From Tubiluchus corallicola (lineage: Eukaryota; Priapulida; Priapulimorpha; Priapulimorphida; Tubiluchidae): a DNA stretch of 64,000 nucleotides. The notes under the pieces are model-generated. The model searched no databases. It saw only the letters and a program-made list of their open reading frames with translations, and was not told the origin of the DNA. Position numbers and translations under genes: made by a program. Below, piece after piece: positions 28,271 to 39,909 of this stretch. Position 1 is the first letter of the stretch. Each line of letters starts with the position of its first letter. The DNA lies in contig JAQGDQ010000072.1 of the NCBI GenBank assembly GCA_030141605.1, positions 553,001 to 617,000 of the forward strand, written 5' to 3'.

Positions 28271-30990
28271 CCACATCTCAAACTAACTGCATTAGTCCTG
28301 TGTGTAATAAAACCGTGAGGTATAACCAGCGTGGATTGTGTTGTGACTGCTGCAATAGATGGCTTCATCTGAAATGTGCTCACTTAACTGTAAAATGGTT
28401 ACGAAGCCTTGGCCGCAGAAACTGTTGGATGGTTTTGCACGTTTGTCTTCAGAACATCTGATAATCAGATGACGATTATAATCATGTTATAAGAAATTCG
28501 TTATTTGATTCTAGAATTTGTCATTATCACTATAATTTAGATCTTTTTCAAACAACACTAAATAGTGTGGACGCAAATTTGCCATTAGAGGATATTGATC
28601 CTGATATACATTTTTCAATCAAGTAGATTCTTTTCCAAAAAGTAAATACTACGACAATGAGCAATTTTTGTTTATGCATTCAAACATAAATTTTAACAAC
28701 GAAGTATCAATGATCCATCTGAATATAAGAAGTTTGTCTGCTAATTATGACCGCTTAACTGTGCTGCTGCAAATGTTACAAACACAATTCTCACTAATTG
28801 CGTTAACTGAAACATGGTTAAATGAAGATACAGAAAAAATGTTTAATTTACCCGGATATACTGTGGTGAATAGAAATAGGAAGAACGTTCATTAAATCAG
28901 ACATGTAGTTTGTACTGAGAAACGACTTAACATCAAACAGTTCTGACCTTGAAAGTATTTTAATTGAAATTCGTAAAGTTAAAGGCAAAAACGTAATAGT
29001 CGGCGTGATCTACAGGCAACCCGGATAAAATCCACAGACATTTGTTGAACAGTTAAATACTTAAACCATCAATAATAAATAAACAAAATAAGCAGTTATT
29101 TTTGTTAGGGGACTACAATATCAATTAATTAAATCACTCTTCGCATCAAGACACGGCTGAGTTTCTTGATACTTTTATTACTAATTATGTTTTTCCAGTT
29201 ATTACTTGTCCTATTCGAATTACAGCATACAGCTCTACAATAATTGATAATATTCTGACAAATGTTATACAGCATCAGTATAGAGCTGGCAATCTCTTAG
29301 TTGATATTGTAGTAGTAGATTGTAAGCTGCTTCAGGATTTGAAATTCTATATAATTGCATCTACATAAATTCTATATAACTCTATACAATCATATTATAT
29401 AATAATATAAATTCTATATAGATGTCACCAATCACTTACAAATTTTCTTAATTAATGATTTAAACATAGCAATATCTCAAACTAATAATATCGACACAGT
29501 AATATACAATAACCATGTGAAAAATAAATTAATAAGTGACATAGAATCAATTAACTGGAGGAAATATATAGAATTTCAGATCCCGAAGCAGCTTACAATC
29601 TATTTCTAGACAAATTTAATAAAGCTTACTTTAAAAATATAAAAACTACTGATGCATCCAAGAAAACTAATGTCATTAAAAATCCTTGGATAACTCCAGC
29701 CATATTTTAATAAAAATATGTTTAAAAACAGTATCACGCACCAAAATAAAATGTATAATTCATTAATCAAACGAACCTTAGACGCATGTGGAACCGACTA
29801 TAAACAATATCGCAATAAATTAAATAACATTATTAAAAATGCTAAATCAACTTATTATCAAAATATGTTAAACAATATTAAAGCCAATTTAGAAAAAAAC
29901 ATAAAGATGGGAAATTTGCATGTTGCATGCCAGGCACGAACAGCCCTTAATTCGTTTAAAAATTAATAATAAATTAATCACGGATCCTAAATCTACAGTA
30001 AATCATTTTAATGACCATTTTTCGCAGATTGGACAAAAATTAGCTGATAATATAAGAAAATGTTAATATCAACTATGAAACTTACTTAAGAGGCAATTAT
30101 CCTTCTACCTTTTTCTTTACACAAGTCACGGAATCTAATATTATAAGTATATGCAAGTCACCTGATCGAAATAAAAGAGCTGGTGGGGATAATTTGTGCC
30201 CCAAAGTTATTATAGATGTAATTGAATGTATCATTACCCATTTGACGCACATAATTAATAATTCACTTAAAACTGCCACTGTTCCTTCTAAGTTAAAAAG
30301 ATCAATTATTATCTTTATCTTCAAATCCAAAGATTCTATGGACATTAATAATCATAGACCTATTTCGCTGTTACCTTTTTTTAAAAAATATTGGAAAAAG
30401 TTGTTTACAATAAAATATTATCTCATTTGGATCATCAAAACATAATAAATAATAAGCAGTTTGGTTTTCGGAAAGAAACAGCTTAACTGAATTGGATTTC
30501 ATAAACATTGGAGAGAGTATAACTAAAATGCAATGAACAAAATAAAGTAACAGTAAGGATATTTTGTGACCTCTCTATGGCCTTTGTTACTGTTAATCAT
30601 AAAATACTTCTTGCTGAACTACATCATTACGGTCTTAGAGGGGTACCAAACGCAGGAACATCTGGTTATCTTCACGGGAGAATACAAGTGGTTCGACACA
30701 ATAATGTAATTTCAAATGAAATTACCACAAGGCTCAATTTTATGCTCACTGATATATGATATTTGATATTATTCACAAGTGACATAAAATATTCTTCAGA
30801 TCTGAATCCAGTTTGTTCAAATCTTCAAACTGTTGCAGTTTGCAGATGATACAAGCATATTCTTTGAATTAAATAAGACTGATAGTGTATGAAACTGTAA
30901 TTTATTACAGTATTGTGTAACAATTTTGATTTTACCATGTATTACACGTCATTATATTGTACTGAATGTGATAATAATAAAAACTTCAAA
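28271..30990 (+). mobile_element. PHD-endonuclease-RT LINE (CR1/L2-like), decayed
   Basis: Pieces in order: a PHD-type zinc finger (CNKTVRYNQRGLCCDCC then WLHLKCAHLT, about 28300-28390); an APE-type endonuclease (HLNIRSLSANYD, ALTETWLNEDTEK at 28700-28830; GDYNIN and a broken C-terminus to about 29310); a basic linker (29718-29966); and RT with NHRPISLLP near 30350, FCDLSMAFVTVNHKIL near 30570 and LQFADDTSIFFEL near 30840. It ends near 30985 with aataataataaaaacttcaa and an A-run, a LINE-like tail. Many stops and shifts make it inactive. The piece 29315-29352 is an inverted copy of 29564-29604. Confidence 0.85.
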
Positions 30991-31219
30991 CTTCAAAAAA
31001 AAACACTTCAATGGATTCTAAGTAATCTAAGTAAGGGCGTATTCTAAGTAAAGCACATTTACTTAGTGTCATCAACCATACAATCGGTAATATCATTAAT
31101 AAAAATAAGGAAGCAGTATGGGCCACTCAAGGTTTCTTGGGGGCTACCACTTATAACGGGGCGCCATTCAGTGGATACGCTTTGAGAACAACACGTTGGA
31201 AACGAATAGTAAGAAAGTA

Positions 31220-31343
31220 TCTTAGCAGTTTTGGTTTTTTCTTTCTATTTTGCACGTATGTTTATACGTATGTTTATATATATATATAAACATACGTATA
31301 AACATACGTGCAAAATAGAAAGAAAAAACCAAAACTGCTAAGA
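31220..31343. repeat. Perfect 124-bp palindrome
   Basis: Two 62-bp arms are exact reverse complements with no spacer (centre between 31281 and 31282). The arms contain cttagcagttttggtttttt and tgcacgtatgtttatacgta, meeting in tatatatata. The arm sequence is mixed, so this is not a simple-repeat effect. It could form a long hairpin in RNA or a cruciform in DNA, or could come from a local replication or assembly event. Confidence 0.95.
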
Positions 31344-31620
31344 CTGACAGGCGGTAGGGGTATAGACTTTCAACACGAAATACAATTTTAAGCGTAGAAG
31401 TACAATGTTATATATAAAAATAGCGATATCACTGTAAAAAAATTCATGGTAAGTTTTCACCGTAAGTTGGGGTCTAGACTTTCAACATAGATAATAAGTG
31501 AGATTTTACCATTCATATATTGGTAAACTAGTAAATAATGGGGTAGCATTATAATAAATATGGTTTGTTAAGTTCAACTTGAGTGGAAAGAAGTAGTATA
31601 AGATTTAGTTAGGTAGGCAG
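31344..31620. other. Spacer, nothing recognised
   Basis: No coding or repeat feature identified between the palindrome and the LINE fragment. Confidence 0.35.
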
Positions 31621-32300
31621 CTCCAAAGACTAGTTACATAGAGAAATAAACTTGTTTTTGTAATTTTAAATCAAGATAATTGAGTGATTTGGTTTTAAAA
31701 TCCTGGGGAATAGAATTCCAAATTCGTGGGCCTTGATACTTGAGCGAACATTGAGCTTTGGTTGTATTACATCTTTTGACACTATAAATATTGCTTGGTG
31801 CGAAATGTGTTTGGTAGTTATGCAAAGCTGAAGGTTCGCTCAAGTATGCATTAAATAGTTTTGGTAACTTACCATTCATAAACTTAAAGACAAATGTAAC
31901 CATTTCAAGGTTACAGATATCAGTTATTTTTAAAATTCTTAATTTGGCTATAATAAGGTTTCTGAAACCAGCAAAGCATACAGCTATTACAATTCTGTTT
32001 TGAGGTACAACAACATTCTGTACTATATATAATATTTTTTATATATTTTTGCATATTTTTTAGTTTGCATATTTAGGTAATGCCGAAGTTTGAAAAATGT
32101 CCCGTTGTTTTACTAATTTTAATCGTTATGTGTTTTATGTGTGCATTCCAGTTACAGTTACTATCGATAGAAACACCCAGATATTTTATATCATTGGATC
32201 TACTAATACTTATATTATTAACATTAATTTTAAAAATGTCTATATCAGCATTAGATTTTCGATTAGAAAAGAGAATAAACTTAGTAATGGATTAGCAACT
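31621..32300 (-). mobile_element. LINE C-terminal fragment
   Basis: The minus strand shows IKYLGVSIDSN-like sequence in broken frame near 32200, then an open 89-codon stretch (31634-31903) with LPKLFNAYLSEPSALHNYQT, a SNIYSVKRCNT block and YQGPRIWNSIPQDFK. These are the conserved post-RT and C-terminal segments of CR1/L2-type LINEs. The catalytic RT domain is absent. Confidence 0.75.
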
Positions 32301-32591
32301 TTACCAATTGTGCCATTTTCCCCTTGCCATTTTTACCAAATCAATTTTTTTCTATGCCATTTTTACTGCACACCCACCGGTACGTATTGTATTATAGTAT
32401 TTCACTTTAGTGAAATAATGTGAATTAATAAAAGACTTGTGTAACATCGTGTGACAATAAAACACGTTTGTAAATTATTTTTGCTTTTATAGATAAGTGT
32501 CAGGATTATTATTTCAATTTACAGAGCAAACATTTTACAGGACATTATAAAAAACAGTCTTTCAACAGACAACATTAACAAAATAGTAGTT

Positions 32592-32917
32592 TACCAAGGC
32601 GAGGTCTTCTCCAGTACTTGGGTAGGACCGGTCCTTCCTCCCGCACGTTGTAGTAATGCAGCAGTATTCTGTCTCCAATGGAAGTAGGCTAAGTTAGCGT
32701 CTCTCTCAGTGTACTTCGTAAGCAGCAGGTAGCCTTTTCCAGGAAATCTCCACAGCTTTCCATCAAACGGGCAGGACACAGAATAGGGATAATCTCCTGA
32801 GATCGGATAATAAGAAGATCATCTCCTCCGAGTTCCCACGCAGAACGGAAGCGATTTAGACCATCGAACATGAAGTCAAAGGTGACAGTATCTTCATCCA
32901 ACGTAAAGGTAATTAGG
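32592..32917 (-). pseudogene. Frameshifted gene fragment of unknown family
   Basis: After an acceptor-like ttcattacatag on the minus strand, the frame reads LITFTLDEDTVTFDFMFDGL and continues through LGGDDLLIIRS. One frameshift near 32795-32799 leads into YPYSVSCPFDGKLWRFPGKG, then LLLTKYTERDANLAYFHW, ending at a stop after EKTSPW. The two halves look like one protein interrupted by a single frameshift. The composition (Trp, Tyr, Gly, Asp) suggests a beta-rich extracellular or binding domain, but I do not recognise it. It could also be a real last exon with a sequencing error. Confidence 0.45.
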
Positions 32918-32929
32918 CTATGTAATGAA

Positions 32930-33695
32930 TGCCTAATTTAACAAATGTCTCTCAGTAATTGTGTAACTGACGAGGTTTCACCAGCAAAAGAAGAACATCG
33001 TTCACCAACGAATAAGAAGAACATAATAATGAACAAACCATCCATTTCTCGTTCAATCATCGCATGAAAGAAACCATGATATAGTTACATCTGACCATTT
33101 CTCAACACGGCCATTCTACTCTCTGCAGTACGTAGGCCAATACGTCTAATATCCAGGCCTCGAAAGCTAGCCGACCAATCAGAAACGAGTTCCGGGTGAA
33201 GTGACCTCAGTAGTACAGCGACGAAGCTTTCACATTTGTTCAAACAATGGGCATAATATTATCATGGAAAAAATGTTGCTAAACGTATTTTCGCTTAAAA
33301 AATATAAGTCATGTTGAAACGAAACGAATTTCATCTTCTTCTGCCTAATTACATATTTAAGGTAACTTAACAGAAAATGGCTTCATTTAATGGATAACTT
33401 CGTCAAAAATAATGCTACTCTTGACTAAAGATGGCAGCACAAGATTGGAACATTAAAATCAATACATCAATATTATCAATCGTTAGCTAAACAATTCGTG
33501 ATACCGTTTAGTGATATTTAATACTTAAAGTGAAAAATAATTAGTAACAGTAATCTGCTAGATGGGGGACCATCACAACTTGTAATAATAATAATGGTAA
33601 AGTCTGTCATGTAGTAGCAATAAGTCTATTCCACATTTCCTTGTGGTGTTTATATTATAAACAAATCACTGAAAAAGGCATACTTCGCTATGATA
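32930..33695. other. Intergenic, nothing recognised
   Basis: No gene or element identified in this stretch. Confidence 0.35.
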
Positions 33696-33698
33696 AGT

Positions 33699-33835
33699 AG
33701 TGTTGGTTCGTTACTTCGTGAAAAGTAATCTGCCGTAATTACTAATGACTTCGGAAAAATTGTAATGAAATTACTCATTACTGATTACTTGCAGCAAGTG
33801 TAATCCCTTACTGATTACGTAGTGTGCTAGTGTGA
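33699..33835. mobile_element. hAT-type terminus fragment
   Basis: tagtgttggttcgttacttc followed by repeated gtaat/attac words (taattacta, gtaatgaaattactcattac) is the pattern of a widespread class of hAT termini that start AGTGTTGG. I did not find the matching opposite end. Confidence 0.5.
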
Positions 33836-34169
33836 ATGATGCTTTCGCAAAAAGGGTGCATCTATTCGGATTATGCGCTTTAGTGAATCAGAACGTTGCT
33901 TCTGGCAAATGCCTAAATCTGTCATTAGGTTAATTCAATCTACAATTTTTTAGTAAAATTCACTGAAACACAAAGATGTTTAGATAACAGTTTTCTCCTT
34001 GCACTGCAATGTTATAGTTTTTCCGCATTTGCAAAAATAAGATAATGGCAATTTTGCTATTAATTTTGTCACAGCTTCTGCTTGCTAAGCTGACAACTGT
34101 ACACATTCAATAAGGTTCAGTCCTGTTACTTTGCCAGGGTCAGGGTATTTTAGTATTATATATTATTTA

Positions 34170-37100
34170 TTTAGGCACAAAGGTACAATAAAGAAAAAGC
34201 AAAAAAGCACATAAAGAACATATAAGATCGCGTGAACAATGAGGCCTTCACCAGCGTGCCAGGGCCAGCAGCAAGGAATTTAATCCCCAAACAGCAAACT
34301 GCCCGCTGGCCTGTACTAGTGAAGTGAACAGGAGAATCAGTGAAAGTGGATGATCATTAAAAAAGATAAAATGTATCAAAGTCAGATACAAAACTAAAAA
34401 AAAATGCACTTGAAAATAAACTGATTAAATATATATAAGGAAAGAACAAGTCACTCATTATGTTAACTTTATTTTACTGTTATCACTCAAACTTAGAAAA
34501 ATATAACAAAGAAAAACGCACAGAACTATCTATAAAGCATAAATTTATAATATAGTATCTGTGAATAGAAATTTTCAGGCGTGATAGTGCCGCCATTCAC
34601 TTGAAAATCATGACGCAACTGGGAGACTTCGTGACTTTTCGTAAGCGCGCGCTGCTTAAATTAATTCAAACTTCTGCAGCTTACCTAATATTATTTTTCT
34701 TGAAGACGAATGACGTCATTCGAAGAATAATGGGCATTGAAAATGGGAGTGCCCAAGCATGAAGTGATCGCGACTTTAAAGTGATTTTACTAGTTACACG
34801 AGGCGCTTATTGCAGTTTTATTACTAAATCCTTCTAACATTTTTCGCGAACATTGAAATAAGCCTAACCTCTTAGGAGGCTTGGCCTTTCGCAATTAATA
34901 AAATACACAATGATCAGATGTAAAATACAAAAAAAAATCAGATAAAAAAACGCACCTGAAAATTAATCGATTAGGAAAAGTGGAAGCTGTAGGAAAACCA
35001 TTGAATAAAACCATTGTGCAGGTAAAAAACATTAAAATAATAACCAATTGCCAAATTAGCACCTAAGTAAAAGAAAATTCGTTATTCAAGTAATAACTTA
35101 TTAATTCAGACAATGTTTTTGCTTCCTTTATGTCACTAGGAAGCTCATTCCGTAAGCACGAAAACCGATTAAAAAGGATGCCCATAATTAAATTCTACCA
35201 TTATTATTATGTAGCAAACGGTCCGAAAAACGTGAGGTTCTGTTGAAGGTCCAGCGATGGTGAACTAGATGGGAGAAACGATTGTTAAGTCTTTATACCC
35301 AAATACGACCGAGAATAGATCTCTGCGCTGTTTCAGCTCATCATTGAAAAAAAACCATCATTGTGAGGATTTTTCCTAAATTTCAAGCACCAGGTGGCGG
35401 TAAAGGGTCTGAGCGTAGTGATTGAGTATTTTTTGCTACACAGTACTTTGTTTCGACTTATTAGGCTCAAACTTTATGTATGCTTTTCTTAATTTGCAGA
35501 TTAAACGATAATACTACAAAAAAGTAGTTATAATCATTATATTACAATTAGCATTCAACCGACGATAGCAGGGTAATGTATCTGCTAGCCTTTCTCTTTA
35601 TGGGAAATTACCAATTTATGTCAATTTATGTTAAACTTTATTTCAATTTTATGGCATGCACAGTTAGTGTGTGGTGACCATACAAGTGCGCAGTATTCCA
35701 TGCACCATTCAGTGCATTATAAAGTTTAATATATGTCTGCACATTTACAGGCTGTAAAAACAAAACACAATGGCCACCTAGCACAAGAACTAATATTGTT
35801 CACATGCGGGTTCCGTGACAGATCATTGTAAAAATGCACACCTAAATATTTGTGTGTGCTTACCTCCTTACTTCCATTATTTTATCAAATATGTAGCATG
35901 TTCGGGCCAAGTACCCCGCGGACGATCAGGTGTTTTGTCTTGGATGGATTTAATAATATATTTTGTTAGACTGACTCCAGTCGTAAATACTGTATAGGTC
36001 GGACTGCAAAACTTCGGCATCTGTTGGATCCCTAATGGGTCTGTAAACAAAGGGTATCGTCCGCATACTGAAACGTGTCCATACCGATAGAAACTGTATG
36101 ATACAAATCGTTCGTGTATAAAACGAATAGTAAGGACCCCAAAAGAAAACACTGGCTTATGAAACACCAAATGTGACTGGGGTCTACTGGGAATAATTTT
36201 CCGGGTAAATTAGCGGTTGTAGTATGTTGCGCAAGAAACTAGTGACCTATTTGTTAATGTTACTACATATACCGAAACGCCTAAATATATCAAGCAGTTT
36301 ACCGTATCAAATGCTCTAGAGATGTCTATAAAGATTGCGTCGATACGAAGTGGACTACGTTCTTCTAAAACTCTGCGCCAATTGTCATATAGTACACTGA
36401 ATTGCAGCTTCCTAGCTCCCTAGACTAGACCCATTTAGAACGCCATACTGTGCTTTGCTAAGCATGTCAGCATGTCAACTGTGATCCTCTCCATCACTTT
36501 ACCAACCGAGTTGGTTATAGAGATAGGCTGACAATTTCCAAGAAAATTACTATCTTTGTCACACCTTTAAAAATACGGGTGAAATTACCTCTATTCCATT
36601 CTGCAGGAAGATAGCCAGCAGACAGATGCTCGCATTAAACAGTCTGCACAATGGAGATGCCAAACTAGCCTCACATTCATTTAGCATTTTATTGGGTATG
36701 GCGTCCGGCGATGCAGATTTCGATATATTTAAGTCATTTAATGTAGGGTGACGATTACACTTGTCAGCAACAATTTTTAATGGAACTGACTCAGTCATAT
36801 AAGTATAAAATAAGCCCAACCATATTTCATAAATGTCATCAAAATCCAAGTTGTCACTGTAACACAAGTCCCACGGTGCTAAATGTAACAAAGTGTTCAT
36901 GTGACCAAATTCGGCTCTTTATACATGTAAATCAGTTTCGAAATGTTCTTTCTTTGCTTGCAGCCAAGGTTTAGAACACATTCCACAGCTCTGTGATCAC
37001 AAGTAGGGCTTAAAATGTTATGAGCCACTGCTATAATGCTGACAGTAGAAACACCGCTGACACAGAATAAGTCCAGCGTGTTGCTCCTACTTTGGGCTTA

Positions 37101-37420
37101 ACAGCATTGAGGTGTCAGATAATATGGATCGGTGACCAGCTGCATCAAGTCAAGGTCATCTAGACAATTGATAATAACTTCGTCCACAGCATCATCTGGC
37201 ATGTAAGGCAGCTATTAAAAGTCTGCGTGACTGTTAGTCTCCCATGATCACAATTTGTTTATGATCATGTTTAATTATTTGTATTAAGTTAAGAAACTCT
37301 TCCAGTGCATTAATTTGTTCTAACTGGGCTTGTGGGCAGCCACTGGGAGGACGATAGTAGATCGTCTAAGTAGATAGCAGATCGATAGTTGATACTCTGT
37401 AAGATTTTCCTTGACTGGGC
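34170..37420 (-). mobile_element. Decayed LINE on the minus strand
   Basis: Order on the minus strand: endonuclease traces near 37420-37000; a pre-RT linker 36900-36559 with SASPDAIPNKMLNECEASLA then SPLCRLFNAS; RT traces near 36500-36270 (QPISITNSVGKVMERI, IDISRAFDTV); a decayed RT body to about 35870; EYCALVWSPHT near 35690; further C-terminal traces near 35200; and an AT-rich tail near 34170. All frames are broken. Motifs place it in the CR1/Jockey/I group of non-LTR elements without a finer assignment. Confidence 0.75.
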
Positions 37421-37599
37421 TTGGCTTTACTAAGCTATATTGTCTTACAGTATGTCTACAGTGCACGTAACCAAGCATTAAATGCTTGAAAACAATCAGC
37501 TACTGTAACAGCTGTAAAAGTTCTTATCAGCAGTCAGTCTGAATGTCAAATAAAGTCATTATTTCAGCAAAGTAATAAACCGCCGAGTGAAATGTGGAT

Positions 37600-38310
37600 A
37601 CAGGGAACGTAGGTAAAAATAGCACAGGTAAAATGACACAGGAAAAAATGGCACACTTATTAAAATATGTGTTTAGTGTTAGGGCTAAGGTGGGGGATAA
37701 TTAAAAAAAAAACATTCGCGAAGGTCTCAGAGGGAGTGTTTAGCACTTCTTTTTTATTATTTCCACCAAGACAAACAATTACGAGCTAGTTCCAGGTTTC
37801 GCAAATTGTGCAACGCCGTCTTTAACCTTTGCTTATGAATGTGTATGGCCTTACGAGATGACTTGGTATGTAAATACGTATAGATTTGCCAGTCTATTAC
37901 CATCGCCAAAATTAATGGTTAAAAAGGTAGATCAACGTTATGGTGAACATTCGTGCATTATTGAATATAAATCCATTTAATGAGCAAATATTTTGCGAGT
38001 CTTTTGCTGGTCTATATAATACCAGTACAGGTACATATTTGTATGTTTGCTTGTTTATCTTCATGTAATTTTTTTAATCAAAAGAATCAGATAATAAAGT
38101 TTGATTGTTTGGCTTTGGCGGAAATCTGTTTCTTACTGAGTGCATTCTAGTTTTATTATAGAAATCAACTGCATTAAAACAACATTATGCCATTTTTCCT
38201 ACTTTTCTATTTGTGCCATTTTTTCGGTGTCATTTCTTCCTGTGCTATTTTCACCGTCCCGTCCTGTGCCTATTTTCACCTACTGTTCGATTTATGCCAG
38301 TTTTGCCTAG
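37600..38310. mobile_element. Inverted-repeat element with AAAATAGCACAGG motifs
   Basis: The left part holds gtaggtaaaaatagcacagg, aaaatgacacagg and aaaaaatggcac. The right part holds the reverse complements of the same words (gtgccattttttcggtgtca, tgtgctattttcacc, cctattttcacctac). The two ends are therefore inverted copies built from degenerate short units. Similar words recur near 32305-32370. No transposase frame lies between them. Exact termini and target duplication are not clear. Confidence 0.6.
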
Positions 38311-38507
38311 ACGTGTAAAGAAAACATTTACGTGTTAGCTTACGACAAAGCAATAAACGTGAAACCATAATGGTACAACTAATTATCAACCATGGAAATG
38401 CCAGGCTCAAAATCATTCGAAAAATTTAATCTTATTAGTTACAATTGCTCACCAATCTAACACGAAAGGTTTTCCCGCTATAAGGAATGGACTGCCTTGG
38501 CCACTTA

Positions 38508-38582
38508 AGAATCTTGTGACCTAGTGGATGGTGTCTGCAATATGAGCAGAAGGTCTCTAGTTCAAATCCAGACCGCATTCCA
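38508..38582 (+). repeat. tRNA-like sequence (SINE head or tRNA pseudogene)
   Basis: tgacctagtggatgg resembles the tRNA A box and agttcaaatcc the B box at normal spacing. Between them, tctgc and gcaga form a perfect 5-bp anticodon stem with a 7-base loop, but the position that should be T33 is A. The T stem pairs 4 of 5 and the acceptor stem about 5 of 7. It is a degenerate tRNA, most likely a SINE promoter or pseudogene rather than a working gene. Confidence 0.45.
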
Positions 38583-38874
38583 ACTTTTTTCTTTTCGCGT
38601 CTTTCAAGTTTTGTATTACAATCTAATTAACTATGGGTTTGTAACATCATTAATAATAATTGTTACATTAATATTATAACAATTAATTGGTGCAACTGAG
38701 TTTGGAGTTTGTAAGTATGAAGAAACGAGCCACGTAAAATAAGTACTTAAAATTTATGGTATTTAAGTTACTTAAAACGTATTATGATGCTACAAATGTT
38801 CAGTGAAACATTCGTCAAATGAAACAAACATAAAATTTGACAACGTGTTCATGCAGATGTTATTATTACAGCAG

Positions 38875-39906
38875 TTATTCATTGCTAAAAAAATCATAAT
38901 CTAATATTTGCATATACTCTGCACACTCTCGTTCTATAAGTTTTATTTCATTTTTGCTCAGGATCTTCTTCCATTTGTTGATGTGAGATTCTGGATTTTT
39001 TCTCAGTGTGCTCAGCTCTTTGCTGTAAACTTCAAATAGACTATCATTAAAAGAATTCTCCTGTCCGTGAGCCACCCTCTCTAAAAACTCTGTTATATGT
39101 TGGCTATAAGAAAGCCCAGCGAAATTCATGATCTCTTTTGTCACATCCTCGAAATTTTTTACAAGTTCCTCATATCTGACAATCACCATGATGGATTTTG
39201 GGATTTCCTTCAGCATTGCTGTACGAAAATTTTCTAGCATGTCTGCACACAACTCTTTAACGGTAGAGATGACTTTCCCAAATCCCAGTGTTTTTCTCGA
39301 AGCAAACACGGCTCTGGGATCTCTGATTAAATAAATGATTTTGGTGGTGAAATGTTCTTCAAGCAACGGGAGCAGATCTTCAATGTGCAAACGCGTAGTT
39401 TTGACAACATTAAGCTTGTGTTTTGCACATATCTGACTGAGTACCTCTTCTGTCATTGAGGTTATAGAGTGACCACAGTTGGTTATTCGCACTGTTTCAA
39501 CTTCGTGGTCACAGTTGGCAGCTAAAGCCAATTTTCTGCTGCGGGCAAGGAACTTGAACCAGTTCACCCAGCCCAGCTCCTGCCAGTTCCTATTCATAAA
39601 AGCAACTTCGGTATAATTACATGTCGCAATATTTCTGATCACTTTTATAGCCTGAGATATAGTTTCATTTTTGTAAGGGCGCTGGCGGACCCTCCAGGGT
39701 GTGAGATCATTTGTTCGAAACCCTGATACAATTACTAGTGGTTCGTATAAATACAAGACGTCAGGATGATTGTTGAATATTTCTCCCAGCAAGCTAGATC
39801 CACTTCTATGATAAGCTACACCAAAATAAAAAATAATTAAATTTAATAATAAGTAATACAGACACCTAAACCTATGTGTGACTGGTAAACCTGTAAGATT
39901 GAACAT
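38875..39906 (-). CDS. Carbohydrate (Golgi-type) sulfotransferase
   Basis: Transfers sulfate from PAPS to a glycan, normally in the Golgi lumen. The 343-codon frame has the 5'-phosphosulfate loop HRSGSSLLGE at 33-42, followed by IFNNHPDVLYLYEPL as in CHST1/3-like enzymes, and the 3'-phosphate motif RDPRAVFASR at 195-204. Other family features are RYEELV near 244 and a C-terminal KWKKILSKNEI helix region. Residues 13-31 are hydrophobic and could be a signal anchor, but they directly abut the PAPS loop with no stem. An acceptor-like tattttggtgtag before 39815 suggests that these residues may be intron read-through and that an upstream exon is missing. It appears intact otherwise. The family is firm; the substrate is unknown. 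Confidence 0.9.
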   Translation of the reverse strand: MFNLTGLPVTHRFRCLYYLLLNLIIFYFGVAYHRSGSSLLGEIFNNHPDVLYLYEPLVIVSGFRTNDLTPWRVRQRPYKNETISQAIKVIRNIATCNYTEVAFMNRNWQELGWVNWFKFLARSRKLALAANCDHEVETVRITNCGHSITSMTEEVLSQICAKHKLNVVKTTRLHIEDLLPLLEEHFTTKIIYLIRDPRAVFASRKTLGFGKVISTVKELCADMLENFRTAMLKEIPKSIMVIVRYEELVKNFEDVTKEIMNFAGLSYSQHITEFLERVAHGQENSFNDSLFEVYSKELSTLRKNPESHINKWKKILSKNEIKLIERECAEYMQILDYDFFSNE

Positions 39907-39909
39907 TTA

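Noticed and set aside
38508-38582. Functional tRNA gene
   Set aside because: The acceptor stem is poorly paired and the anticodon loop lacks T33.
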